Source: Dehalococcoidales bacterium
GTDB taxonomy: Bacteria > Chloroflexota > Dehalococcoidia > Dehalococcoidales > RBG-16-60-22
Assembly (NCBI GenBank): GCA_016783105.1
Contig: JADHXF010000001.1
Coordinates: forward strand, 44,937-108,936
Length of the DNA stretch: 64,000 bases
Reading direction: 5' to 3'
Shown: piece after piece, positions 9,898-18,319 of the stretch
Numbering within the stretch: position 1 is the first letter of the stretch
How the letters are laid out: each line of letters opens with the position of its first letter
Program-made: the position numbers and the translations under genes
Notes under the pieces: model-generated
What the model was told of the DNA's origin: nothing
The model's input: the letters and a program-made list of their open reading frames with translations, nothing else
The model's database searches: none

Positions 9898-10521
9898 TTA
9901 CTTCCCCCTCCTCGACTTCTTTATCAGCAGCAGGCCGTTTCGAGCTCCCGGTACGGCTCCACTGATCAGCAAGAGATTGCGCTCAGGGTCAGCCTGAAAC
10001 ACTTCGAGGTTGCGCGTCGTCACTCGCTTGTTTCCCATCTGGCCGGCCATACGCGTTCCTTTGAATACGCGGCCGGGCGAGGTACCGGCGCCGATGGAAC
10101 CCCGGGCGCGGTGCCGGTCGGATTGACCGTGCGTCTTGGGCCCGCCGGCAAAATGATACCTTTTGACCACGCCGGCAAAGCCTTTGCCCTTGGATAGACC
10201 GGTGATATCAACCAGGTCACCAGACTTAAAAAGGCTGACATCCATCTTCTGTCCCTCTTCAATTTCCTTGATATCATCCAGCCTGAATTCACGGAGATAT
10301 TTAAAATGGCCAGGTTCCTTAAGGTGCCCGCGCTGCGATGAGTTAAGCCTTTTGGCTTCGCCAAAGCCGAGCTGAACCGCGTTATAGCCATCTTTTTCCG
10401 CCGTTTTAATGCGGGTAACGGTGCACGGCCCGGCCTCAATAGCGGTTACTGCTGCCAGCATACCGTTTTCATGGAATGCCTGGGACATGCCCAATTTTTT
10501 ACCGATAATTCCCTGTGCCAT
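9898..10521 (-). CDS. rplC: 50S ribosomal protein L3
   Basis: Early 50S assembly protein reaching the peptidyl transferase centre. GIIGKKLGMSQAFHENG at the start, the signature FAGVVKRYHFAGGPKTHGQS, and GSIGAGTSPGRVFKGTRMAG are all present in 207 residues. Its ribosome-binding region is part of a 14-nt tandem repeat (10524-10553) that gives two copies of AGAAGAG ahead of the ATG. Confidence 0.97.
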   Translation of the reverse strand: MAQGIIGKKLGMSQAFHENGMLAAVTAIEAGPCTVTRIKTAEKDGYNAVQLGFGEAKRLNSSQRGHLKEPGHFKYLREFRLDDIKEIEEGQKMDVSLFKSGDLVDITGLSKGKGFAGVVKRYHFAGGPKTHGQSDRHRARGSIGAGTSPGRVFKGTRMAGQMGNKRVTTRNLEVFQADPERNLLLISGAVPGARNGLLLIKKSRRGK

Positions 10522-10523
10522 CT

Positions 10524-10553
10524 TATATACTCTTCTATATATACTCTTCTATA
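10524..10553. repeat. 14-nt tandem repeat duplicating the rplC ribosome-binding region
   Basis: The 12-mer ATATACTCTTCT occurs at 10525-10536 and again at 10539-10550 with a 14-nt period. Read on the minus strand it gives AGAAGAG-TATATA twice between the end of rpsJ and the rplC ATG. The copy nearer the gene is 8 nt from the start codon. The second copy overlaps the rpsJ stop codon. Confidence 0.85.
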
Positions 10554-10857
10554 ACTTGATATCTATCTCCACTCCGGAAGGCAAGTTCAATTTGGTTAAA
10601 GCATCGATTGTCTTCGAAGTGGTCTCCACAATGTCAATGATGCGCTTATGCGTCCGTATCTCAAATTGCTCCTGTGAGTCTTTATCAATAAACGGGGAGC
10701 GTATCACACTGTACTTTTTTATATGTGTGGGCAACGGTACCGGTCCGACTACCACTGCTCCGGTACGCTCCACGGCGTCGACGATCTGAGCCGCCGACTG
10801 GTCAATTACGCGGTGGTCAAACCCTTTTAGCTTGATGCGTATCGTCTGTTTAGGCAT
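10549..10857 (-). CDS. rpsJ: 30S ribosomal protein S10
   Basis: 30S head protein, also the NusE antitermination factor. The 102-residue product begins [20 protein letters not shown] and contains [20 protein letters not shown] and [10 protein letters not shown], diagnostic of S10. It follows fusA directly (1 bp gap) with no tuf gene between, joining the str and S10 operons. Confidence 0.97.
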   Translation of the reverse strand: MPKQTIRIKLKGFDHRVIDQSAAQIVDAVERTGAVVVGPVPLPTHIKKYSVIRSPFIDKDSQEQFEIRTHKRIIDIVETTSKTIDALTKLNLPSGVEIDIKL

Positions 10858-10858
10858 A

Positions 10859-12973
10859 TCATTTCCCCACTGACTGTTCTGTTATTTCTTCAGTCAATTC
10901 TGCTGGTAATTGTCTGTACTGGTGGAATTCAAGCGAGTGTGTTGCCCTGCCTTGGGTGAGCGACCTTAACCTGGTGGCATAGCCGAAGGTCTCGGCCAGA
11001 GGAATCAGGCATTGAATAACGTACACATCACCCTGGGCGTCAATATGCTCGATGTGTCCCCGCCTGGCATTAAGGTCACCGATGATGTCTCCCAGGAACT
11101 GCTCTGGCGTGACCACTTCCAGCTTCATAATCGGCTCGAGGAGAACGGGTCTGGCTTTCCTGACACCGTTTCTGAGGGCCAGAGAGCCGGCCATTTTGAA
11201 AGCAATCTCGGAAGAATCAACGTCGTGGTAACTGCCATCATAGATGGTGGCTTTGATATCGACCACGGGATAACCGGCCAGAACTCCGGTTTCCATGGCT
11301 TCTTTTATCCCCATCTCAACGGGGGTGACATATTGTCTGGGAATGACGCCACCCTTGAGAGAGTTAACAAACTGGAAACCACCGCCCCGGTTCATTGGCT
11401 CGAGTTCCAGCCATACGTGCCCGTACTGGCCGTGCCCTCCTGACTGCCGCACAAATCTGCCCTCCACCTGGACCGGTGCGGAAATCGTCTCCTTGTAGGC
11501 GACCCGTGGTTTGCCCACCTTGGCACCGACGCCGAATTCGCTTATCATCCGGCTGACGATGACCTCAAGGTGAAGTTCGCCCATTCCAGAGATGATAGTC
11601 TGTCCCGTTTCCTCATTGTAGGTAACTTTGAAAGTGGGGTCCTCTTCGGTCAGTTTCTGCAGGGCGGCGGCCATTTTATCCTGGTCGGCCCTGGTTTTGG
11701 GCTCAATGGAAATGGAGACAACCGGCTCGGGGAATCGGATTGATTCCAGCCGCACCGGCTGTGAAATATCGGAAAGGGTGTCACCGGTGAAGGTATTCTT
11801 CAAACCCAGAGTGGCGACGATGGAGCCGGTGTCAGCCTCTTCTACCTCCTCACGACGGTTGGCATGCATCAGGAGCAAGCGCCCGATGCGTTCCCGCTTG
11901 CCTGTGGTTGAGTTCCAGACCTGGCTGCCCGCTTTCATGATACCGGAGTAAACCCTGAGATAAACAAGTCTACCGACAAACGGGTCGGAAACAACTTTGA
12001 AAGCAAGGGCGGAAAACGGGGCTTCATCGCTAGCGGGGCGGGCGACCTCTGCTTCCGAGGTAGTATCGATCGCCAGCACCGGCGGCACGTCAAGAGGGGA
12101 GGGAAGGTAACTGATAATAGCATCAAGGAGTAGTTGTACGCCTTTATTACGCAGGGCGCTGCCGCAGAGAATGGGCACACCCTTGTTCGCCAGAGTTACT
12201 GTGCGCAGTGCCTGTCTTATCATCGATGGGCTGACCTCATGGCCCTCAAGATAGGCTTCCAGGATATGGTCGTCATGCTCGGCCAGCTTTTCAATCAGGT
12301 CATGACGGTATTTATCGCAGCGTTTCTGTTCCGATTCCGGAACGGCGGCTTCTTGTGGCTCTGAGTCGGGCTTACCGTCATAATGCCACGCCTTGTTCTC
12401 GATGAGGTCGATGATGCCTTCAAATGATTCACCGCTGCTCAGAGGAATCTGGATGGGCAGCGGTTTCGCCTTCAGGCGTTTTTCAATCATGGAGATGGTA
12501 CGTTTGAAATTGGCGCCGACGCGGTCCATCTTATTGATAAAGCAGATTCTGGGCACGCGATAACGGTTGGCCTGTCGCCAGACCGTCTCTGACTGTGCCT
12601 CGACTCCGGCCACTCCGTCAAAGACCACCACGCCGCCGTCCAGTACCCTGAGGCTGCGCTCCACCTCGGCGGTGAAGTCCACATGCCCCGGCGTATCGAT
12701 GATGTTGATGCGGTGCTCATGCCAGTAGCAGGTGGTCGCGGCGGCAGTTATGGTGATGCCACGCTGGCGCTCCTGCTCCATCCAGTCCATCACGGCGGTA
12801 CCGGTATCCACGTCTCCAATCTTGTAGGTACGGCCGGTGTAATACAGTATCCGCTCGGTAACGGTGGTCTTGCCGGCGTCAATATGGGCAATAATCCCTA
12901 TATTTCTGATTTTTTCTAAAGAAAAACTTCTCGGCATCGCTTTTGCCTTTACTGGATTCGGGTTCTTTGTCAT
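10859..12973 (-). CDS. fusA: Elongation factor G
   Basis: GTPase that drives ribosomal translocation. At 704 residues all domains are present: G1 AHIDAGKTT near residue 32, switch [13 protein letters not shown]3 DTPGHVDF, G4 NKMD, then domains II-V ending with [16 protein letters not shown]. It has the usual str-operon position behind rpsG. Length and motif content fit canonical EF-G rather than the RRF-partner EF-G2, but a tree would be needed to exclude that. Confidence 0.96.
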   Translation of the reverse strand: MTKNPNPVKAKAMPRSFSLEKIRNIGIIAHIDAGKTTVTERILYYTGRTYKIGDVDTGTAVMDWMEQERQRGITITAAATTCYWHEHRINIIDTPGHVDFTAEVERSLRVLDGGVVVFDGVAGVEAQSETVWRQANRYRVPRICFINKMDRVGANFKRTISMIEKRLKAKPLPIQIPLSSGESFEGIIDLIENKAWHYDGKPDSEPQEAAVPESEQKRCDKYRHDLIEKLAEHDDHILEAYLEGHEVSPSMIRQALRTVTLANKGVPILCGSALRNKGVQLLLDAIISYLPSPLDVPPVLAIDTTSEAEVARPASDEAPFSALAFKVVSDPFVGRLVYLRVYSGIMKAGSQVWNSTTGKRERIGRLLLMHANRREEVEEADTGSIVATLGLKNTFTGDTLSDISQPVRLESIRFPEPVVSISIEPKTRADQDKMAAALQKLTEEDPTFKVTYNEETGQTIISGMGELHLEVIVSRMISEFGVGAKVGKPRVAYKETISAPVQVEGRFVRQSGGHGQYGHVWLELEPMNRGGGFQFVNSLKGGVIPRQYVTPVEMGIKEAMETGVLAGYPVVDIKATIYDGSYHDVDSSEIAFKMAGSLALRNGVRKARPVLLEPIMKLEVVTPEQFLGDIIGDLNARRGHIEHIDAQGDVYVIQCLIPLAETFGYATRLRSLTQGRATHSLEFHQYRQLPAELTEEITEQSVGK

Positions 12974-13001
12974 AATCTTCGTGTTAATGATTATTCACCT
13001 T

Positions 13002-13472
13002 TTACCACCGGTAGTGGGCGAAGGCGCGGTTCGCCTCGGCCATCCTGTGGGTATCTTCGCGCTTCTTAATCGTAACGCCTTCACCGCGCAGAGCATCAGA
13101 CAGCTCATCAGCCAGTCTTTCCGTCATTGACTTGCCTTTTCTCGCTCTCGCTGATTTCAATAGCCAGTTCAGTGCCAGGAAGAGACCGCGGTCAGTGCGT
13201 ACTTCCACAGGTACCTGGTAGGTGGCCCCGCCCACTCGGCGCGGTTTGACCTCGAGCAGCGGCGTGGCGTTTTTCACCGCCTGTTCCAGCGCCGTTATCG
13301 GGTCTTTACTTGACCGCTCTTCCAGAATATCAAGTGCCCCGTACACAATATTTTCCGCAGTCCTTTTCTTACCGCACGTCATTACCTTATTTATTAAAGT
13401 GGACACGGTTACATTATGGAACTTCGGGTCCGGAGCTAGCTCTCTTTTTTCTGGCTGGGCACGTCTTGGCAT
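13002..13472 (-). CDS. rpsG: 30S ribosomal protein S7
   Basis: Primary 16S rRNA 3'-domain binding protein and head assembly initiator. The 156-residue product begins MPRRAQPEKRELAPDPKFHN and contains KNATPLLEVKPRRVGGATYQ and RKGKSMTERLADELSDALRG, both typical. It lies 15 bp after rpsL. Confidence 0.97.
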   Translation of the reverse strand: MPRRAQPEKRELAPDPKFHNVTVSTLINKVMTCGKKRTAENIVYGALDILEERSSKDPITALEQAVKNATPLLEVKPRRVGGATYQVPVEVRTDRGLFLALNWLLKSARARKGKSMTERLADELSDALRGEGVTIKKREDTHRMAEANRAFAHYRW

Positions 13473-13487
13473 TCTATACTCCTATTT

Positions 13488-13919
<432 letters not shown>

Positions 13920-13945
13920 CTTTTCTCCTCCTGCCGTACAATTTA

Positions 13946-13971
13946 AATGGATGAGCCTTGGCTCATCCATT
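13946..13971 (-). promoter_or_regulatory. Perfect 12-bp inverted repeat in the rpsL leader
   Basis: AATGGATGAGCC and its exact complement are separated by 2 nt, so an RNA hairpin with an 11-12 bp stem is expected 26 nt upstream of the rpsL TTG and about 65 nt after the predicted transcription start. On the minus strand it is followed by TTTAAATT rather than a true U-run, so it could be a weak terminator for the aldolase gene, an autoregulatory leader structure, or a DNA operator. Confidence 0.7.
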
Positions 13972-14042
13972 AATTTAGTGACGGCTTGAACCCTTCAGCT
14001 CAATCCATCAGCTATGGCTGAAATCCAAATATCCAAGAGGTA

Positions 14043-14072
14043 AGTCTACCATAAGTCCAGATTAATTGTCAA
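14043..14072 (-). promoter_or_regulatory. Sigma-70 promoter of the ribosomal cluster
   Basis: On the minus strand TTGACA (14067-14072) is followed after 18 nt by TAGACT (14043-14048). Transcription would start near 14036, leaving a leader of about 117 nt that contains the 12-bp hairpin before rpsL. No comparably strong promoter was noticed inside the ribosomal cluster, though it was not searched exhaustively. Confidence 0.7.
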
Positions 14073-14097
14073 TGGCTATAAACTGGCTCGGTGGAAC

Positions 14098-14892
14098 TTA
14101 CATTTCGCCGAGCAGGCGGCGCAGTCCTTCTCCATGCTTCCGGCACCACTGATAGATGGTCATCAGGTCCCAGCCGATGCAGAAGTGGCGGACGCCCATC
14201 TCTATGAATTCCCGGGCTTTTTCGAAATCATCAAGTTCCACACGGGGATGGACGCCCTTTTTGAGCGCAAGCTCGATTATGTCCTTTTGTTTGCGCTGTA
14301 TCTCGGGGCTGTGCATCTTTCCCGCCCGGCCCGTATTGACCGAGAAATCGCACGGGCCAAACTGAATCATGTCCAGACCTTCGATTGAAAGCACCTCGTC
14401 CATCTGTTCCACCAGGCTCGCTTTTTCCACCATGACGGCAATGACTGCCTCCCGGAGTGTTCTGACCCAGGCTTCGGTGCCAATCTCCAGGACAAAGCCG
14501 GTGATACGGCGTATTACGCAACCCTGAAAGCCATCGTCTTCGGGTGTGGCGGGCCTGACCATGCGGATGCATTGCCTGACTTCATCAGCGGTGTGGCAAT
14601 CGGAAAACAGGATGTTCGGAATACCGGCACCGAGGGAACGGCTGGTGATGAACAGTCGCGGGTCCTGCTCCACCTTCATCATGGATGACATATGGGGAAA
14701 CAGGTCCACGGCGCGCGCGAAGTTATCAAGCTGGGGAAGGCTCCAGGTGGCATATTGTCCGCTCAGCTCGATGTAGTCAAAGAGGCCGGAGTGCCCGATC
14801 ACCTCTATAATTTCGGGTGACGTGGTGATTACGTGGGTACCAATGGTTGGCTTTCCCGCGTCCAGAAGCTCCCTCATTCGGTTTTTTCTCAC
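14098..14892 (-). CDS. HpcH/HpaI-type aldolase or citrate-lyase-fold protein
   Basis: TIM-barrel protein of 264 residues resembling class II 2-keto-3-deoxy-sugar-acid and 4-hydroxy-2-oxoheptanedioate aldolases. The paired metal-ligand region (a Glu in AVMVEKASLVEQ, then IQFGPCDFSVN with the Asp) and PNILFSD are visible. The usual catalytic Arg-containing strand reads MMKVEQDPRLF, and the usual Asp-x-Glu-His loop reads YIELSGQY, so the substrate pocket is altered and the reaction cannot be assigned. The start is GTG 14892 with AAGGAG 6 nt upstream. It follows lipA by 45 bp, and TATAAT in that gap may give it a promoter of its own. Confidence 0.75.
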   Translation of the reverse strand: MRKNRMRELLDAGKPTIGTHVITTSPEIIEVIGHSGLFDYIELSGQYATWSLPQLDNFARAVDLFPHMSSMMKVEQDPRLFITSRSLGAGIPNILFSDCHTADEVRQCIRMVRPATPEDDGFQGCVIRRITGFVLEIGTEAWVRTLREAVIAVMVEKASLVEQMDEVLSIEGLDMIQFGPCDFSVNTGRAGKMHSPEIQRKQKDIIELALKKGVHPRVELDDFEKAREFIEMGVRHFCIGWDLMTIYQWCRKHGEGLRRLLGEM

Positions 14893-14937
14893 CGTAATCT
14901 CCTTTACGATAGAATTATAATTGGGGACTCACCCATT

Positions 14938-15801
14938 TTAGCAGGATTTTGCTCTGTCGTATAGTTCAGCGGCCCGGTAGGAACTCCTGACCAGAGGCGA
15001 CGAGGCAACTTCAATGAATCCCAGCGCCTGGCCGATGGCTTCATACCCGGTGAATTCCTCCGGGGGGACAAAGCGAACCACGGGATGATGTGGGGGGGAG
15101 GGCTGGAGGTACTGCCCGATGGTCAGCAGGTCGCAATTTGCCTCTCTCAGGTCGCCCATCACCTCAATGACTTCCTCTCTGCTTTCGCCCAGCCCGAGCA
15201 TCAGGCCGGACTTGGTGACAAGCGCCGGGTTCAGCTTTTTCACCGTATAGAGCAGTTCCAGCGAGCGGGCGTAATCTGCCCCCGGCCTCACCTCGGGGTA
15301 GAGACGGGGCACTGTTTCCACGTTGTGGTTGATGACCTGCGGGCCGGACTCAACCACCATCCGGATAGCCTCCTCTGAACCGCGGAAATCAGGGACGAGG
15401 ACCTCAACTGTGATACCGGCCACATTTCCCCGGAGTAAAGTTACCGTTCGGGCAAACTGAGAGGCGCCGCCATCAGGCAGGTCGTCCCTGGTGACGGAGG
15501 TAATGACAACGTAGCTTAGCCCCATTTTCTTAACTGCCTCAAACAGGTGTTCCGGCTCTTCTTCATCAACGAGACCTGGACGCCCCTTCTTTACCGCGCA
15601 GAAGGTGCAGCACCGGGTACACACGTCTCCCAGAATGAGAAAGGTGGCCGTGCCCGCCGTGAAGCACTTGCCGATGTTGGGGCAGAGGGCACTCTGGCAT
15701 ATGGTGTGCAGGCTCAATCCGTCCAGCAGGCCGTGCATGTCTGACATGACGGCAGGGTCGGCGAGCTTCTGCTTAAACCAGGGTGGCAGTCTTCCTCTCA
15801 T
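14938..15801 (-). CDS. lipA: Lipoyl synthase
   Basis: Radical SAM enzyme that inserts two sulfurs into protein-bound octanoate. Both clusters are visible: the auxiliary motif C35-x4-C40-x5-C46 (CQSALCPNIGKC) and the radical SAM motif C61-x3-C65-x2-C68 (CTRCCTFC). The C-terminal RSSY supplies the serine ligand of the auxiliary cluster. The length of 287 residues is normal. It overlaps lipB by 29 nt, indicating translational coupling, and works on the E2 encoded upstream. Confidence 0.96.
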   Translation of the reverse strand: MRGRLPPWFKQKLADPAVMSDMHGLLDGLSLHTICQSALCPNIGKCFTAGTATFLILGDVCTRCCTFCAVKKGRPGLVDEEEPEHLFEAVKKMGLSYVVITSVTRDDLPDGGASQFARTVTLLRGNVAGITVEVLVPDFRGSEEAIRMVVESGPQVINHNVETVPRLYPEVRPGADYARSLELLYTVKKLNPALVTKSGLMLGLGESREEVIEVMGDLREANCDLLTIGQYLQPSPPHHPVVRFVPPEEFTGYEAIGQALGFIEVASSPLVRSSYRAAELYDRAKSC

Positions 15802-16483
15802 AATAGTTCTCGTCGACTGAGTCGCCTGTGAATTTCAGTTCAACCTCGAAAACTTCAGCGAAGTGGGCCAGCAAACGCTCGGTTACCTCATCTACTGCTA
15901 GCTCACGTCCGAGGAGACGGGCCATTGAAGTGGCTGTTTTGCTGGTGAAACCACAGGGGTTAATCAGGGAAAAGTGGTTCAGGTCTGTGTTCACATTGAG
16001 GGCAAAGCCGTGCATGGTAATCCACTGGCGGATGCTGAGCCCGAGGGCGGCAATCTCCTTATCATTTACCCAGACGCCGGCGTGGCTGTGGTCACGCTCC
16101 GACTTTATACCGTAATCAGCCAGCGTTCTGATGAGCGCTTCTTCCAGGTTGTGGACATACTGGTGGGCGTCCCGGTTCCGCTCTCGCAAATCCAGTATAG
16201 GATAGCCGACAATCTGGCCGGGGCCGTGATAGGTAACGTCGCCGCCGCGGTCGGTGAAGATTAAAGATACGCCTGTGTCGGCCAGTTTTACCGGTGAAAC
16301 GAGGACATTTTCCAGTTTGCCCGACTTGCCCACGGTGATGGTGGGCGGGTGTTCCAGCAGCAGCAGCGTATCGGCTATCCGACCTCTCAGCCTCTCCTGA
16401 AGCAGCGCTTTCTGCAGCTCGTAGGCCTCACGGTAATCAATCTGTCCCAGCTGTTGAACGGTACACCGCATCCTTTGCCCCAC
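15773..16483 (-). CDS. lipB: Octanoyl-[acyl-carrier-protein]:protein N-octanoyltransferase
   Basis: Transfers octanoate from ACP to lipoyl domains. Family features are LLLLEHPPTITVGKSG, GGDVTYHGPGQIVGYPILDL, the catalytic lysine in NDKEIAALGL, and the catalytic cysteine in INPCGF. The length of 236 residues is typical. It starts 8 bp after lpdA and overlaps lipA, so E3, LipB and LipA form a tight unit. Confidence 0.95.
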   Translation of the reverse strand: MGQRMRCTVQQLGQIDYREAYELQKALLQERLRGRIADTLLLLEHPPTITVGKSGKLENVLVSPVKLADTGVSLIFTDRGGDVTYHGPGQIVGYPILDLRERNRDAHQYVHNLEEALIRTLADYGIKSERDHSHAGVWVNDKEIAALGLSIRQWITMHGFALNVNTDLNHFSLINPCGFTSKTATSMARLLGRELAVDEVTERLLAHFAEVFEVELKFTGDSVDENYYERKTATLV

Positions 16484-16491
16484 GTTCTTCG

Positions 16492-17898
16492 CTACCTGTT
16501 CTTTGAGGGATAGTGTATTGTCTCACCGGTGACATCGAGAGCGGCCTCATGCATGGCCTCGGAGAGGGAGGGGTGGGCATGCAGGGTGGCGACTATGTCC
16601 GGTACGGTGGCTTCCATCTTCATGGCAAGGGTGGCCTCGGCAATGAGCTCGGTAGCCCGCGGACCGAGGATATGAACGCCGAGAATCTGGCCGTATTTCG
16701 ACTCGGTGATGATTTTAATCAGGCCGCGGCGCTCGCCCAGGATGGTGGCAATGCTGTTGGCGGCAAAGGGGAACCTGCCAATCTTTATTTCATGCCCCTG
16801 CGATTTGGCTTCTTCCTCGGTGAGGCCGATGCTGGCCAGTTCCGGCAGGCTGTGCGTGAAACGCGGCACAACCTGGTAATCAATAGTGGCGCTGCGACCC
16901 ATGGCATTTTCCGCGGCAATAATGCCCTCTTCCATGGCCACGTAAGCGAGCATGATGCCGCCGGCGGCATCTCCTGCGGCATAGATACCCGGAACGCTGG
17001 TCTCCATGCGCTCGTTAACCTGGATGGCACCCCTGTTTATCTTCACGCCAGCTTCCTCAAGCCCCAGACCATCCGTGTTCGGCCGGTACCCCACGGCAAT
17101 GGCGACCACTTCCGCTTCCAGTTTCTGTTCCGTTTTGCCGTCCGATATGATGGCCGCTTTCCCGCCAGAGCTGTCTTCAATTTTTAATACCCTGGTGCCC
17201 TCGTAGAGCTGAACGCCGTCATCTTTGAGTGCTTTGGCCAGTATCGATGTAAGTTCGGCGTCTTCCAGAGGCAGGATATGGGGCAGCATCTCCACCACGC
17301 TCACCTGGCAGCCCAGCTTGGCCAGGATGGTGGCCATCTCAATGCCGATAACCCCGCCGCCAATCATAATCATGCTTTTCGGGATGCTTTCCAGGTTGAG
17401 GATTTTCTCGGCGTTTATCACACCGGAAGGACTATCCGCGCCCGGAATGGGCAGCGATATCGGCTTGCCGCCGGTGGCCAGTATTATTTTTTTGGCCTGA
17501 ACGACCTGCTTCTGACCCTCTCCGCTTTCGATTTCCACCTGAAGGGAAGGCAGTAGCCGGGCGCGTCCCCTGATAACTTCTATCCGGTTGCTTTTGAGCA
17601 GGCTTTCCACACCTGAAACATGGGTCTTTATGACCGTGTTCTTGCGCACCTGCATTCTGGCCAGGTCAGCGCTGACATCCCTTGCGGTGATGCCAAACTG
17701 CTCCGATTTCTTCATCGTTTCGTAAAGTTCGGCACTGTAAAGCAGGGTTTTAGACGGCACGCATCCCCGGTTGAGGCAGGTACCGCCCAGCGTGTCCATC
17801 TCGATGACGGTGGCTTGTCCGCCAAGCTGCGCCGCCCTGATGGCGGCTACATAGCCCGCCGGTCCGCCACCTATAATGACCAGCTCTCTCTCTTCCAC
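16492..17898 (-). CDS. lpdA: Dihydrolipoyl dehydrogenase (E3)
   Basis: FAD enzyme that re-oxidises dihydrolipoamide with NAD+. The FAD Rossmann motif GGGPAGY opens the protein, the redox disulfide is C41-x4-C46 (GGTCLNRGCVPSK), the NAD domain has IGGGVIGIEMA, and the C-terminal catalytic His-Glu is in HAHPSLSEAMHEAALD. Length is 468 residues. Lying with E2, lipA and lipB it is probably the E3 of the same complex. Confidence 0.96.
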   Translation of the reverse strand: MEERELVIIGGGPAGYVAAIRAAQLGGQATVIEMDTLGGTCLNRGCVPSKTLLYSAELYETMKKSEQFGITARDVSADLARMQVRKNTVIKTHVSGVESLLKSNRIEVIRGRARLLPSLQVEIESGEGQKQVVQAKKIILATGGKPISLPIPGADSPSGVINAEKILNLESIPKSMIMIGGGVIGIEMATILAKLGCQVSVVEMLPHILPLEDAELTSILAKALKDDGVQLYEGTRVLKIEDSSGGKAAIISDGKTEQKLEAEVVAIAVGYRPNTDGLGLEEAGVKINRGAIQVNERMETSVPGIYAAGDAAGGIMLAYVAMEEGIIAAENAMGRSATIDYQVVPRFTHSLPELASIGLTEEEAKSQGHEIKIGRFPFAANSIATILGERRGLIKIITESKYGQILGVHILGPRATELIAEATLAMKMEATVPDIVATLHAHPSLSEAMHEAALDVTGETIHYPSKNR

Positions 17899-17945
17899 CT
17901 AAATACCTCCGGTAAAAATATAAGCTGATTCGGCTCTGGTCAGCG

Positions 17946-18284
17946 TTACGTTGCCAGGTCGTCAACCGCCTGTTGCACCAGCTGCAAATAGGCCAGAGAC
18001 GGCCCGCCACCCATCTGCACTGCCACCCAGCCGGCCTCCATAACCTGCTCCTTGGTGGCCCCGTGGGCCAGCGCGTTTCTCACGTTGGCTGCTATGCACC
18101 AGTGGCAGTGCTCGGCAACAGCGATGCTCATGGCAATAAGGTATTTGTATTTCTGTTCCAGTGCCCCCGGTGCTTTGGCTGCCTGGGTCAGTGCGGCAAA
18201 ACCTTGCCTCTGCTGGGGCCACTCCTTCTGCCAGCGTGCTATGCTGGCATCAAGTTCTCGAACGACTTCTTTCATGTTTTCCAT
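17946..18284 (-). CDS. Carboxymuconolactone decarboxylase / AhpD-like protein
   Basis: All-helical 112-residue protein of the CMD/AhpD family. The core reads EHCHWCIAANVRNALAHGAT followed by the helix QVMEAGWVAVQMGGG. The AhpD CxxC pair is present but the histidine normally three residues after it is Asn, so the classic proton relay is altered. AhpD of mycobacteria is kept reduced by lipoyl-E2 and E3, and this gene lies between E2 and lpdA. A role as a lipoamide-linked peroxidase partner is therefore reasonable but inferred. Confidence 0.85.
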   Translation of the reverse strand: MENMKEVVRELDASIARWQKEWPQQRQGFAALTQAAKAPGALEQKYKYLIAMSIAVAEHCHWCIAANVRNALAHGATKEQVMEAGWVAVQMGGGPSLAYLQLVQQAVDDLAT

Positions 18285-18319
18285 TTGGCTCTACCCCTCC
18301 TGAAAATATAGCCATTTAA

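Noticed and set aside
13920..13970. N-terminal extension of rpsL starting [10 protein letters not shown]
   Set aside because: This reading passes through the leader hairpin and the GGAGGAG ribosome-binding site; S12 homologues start at the TTG at 13919.
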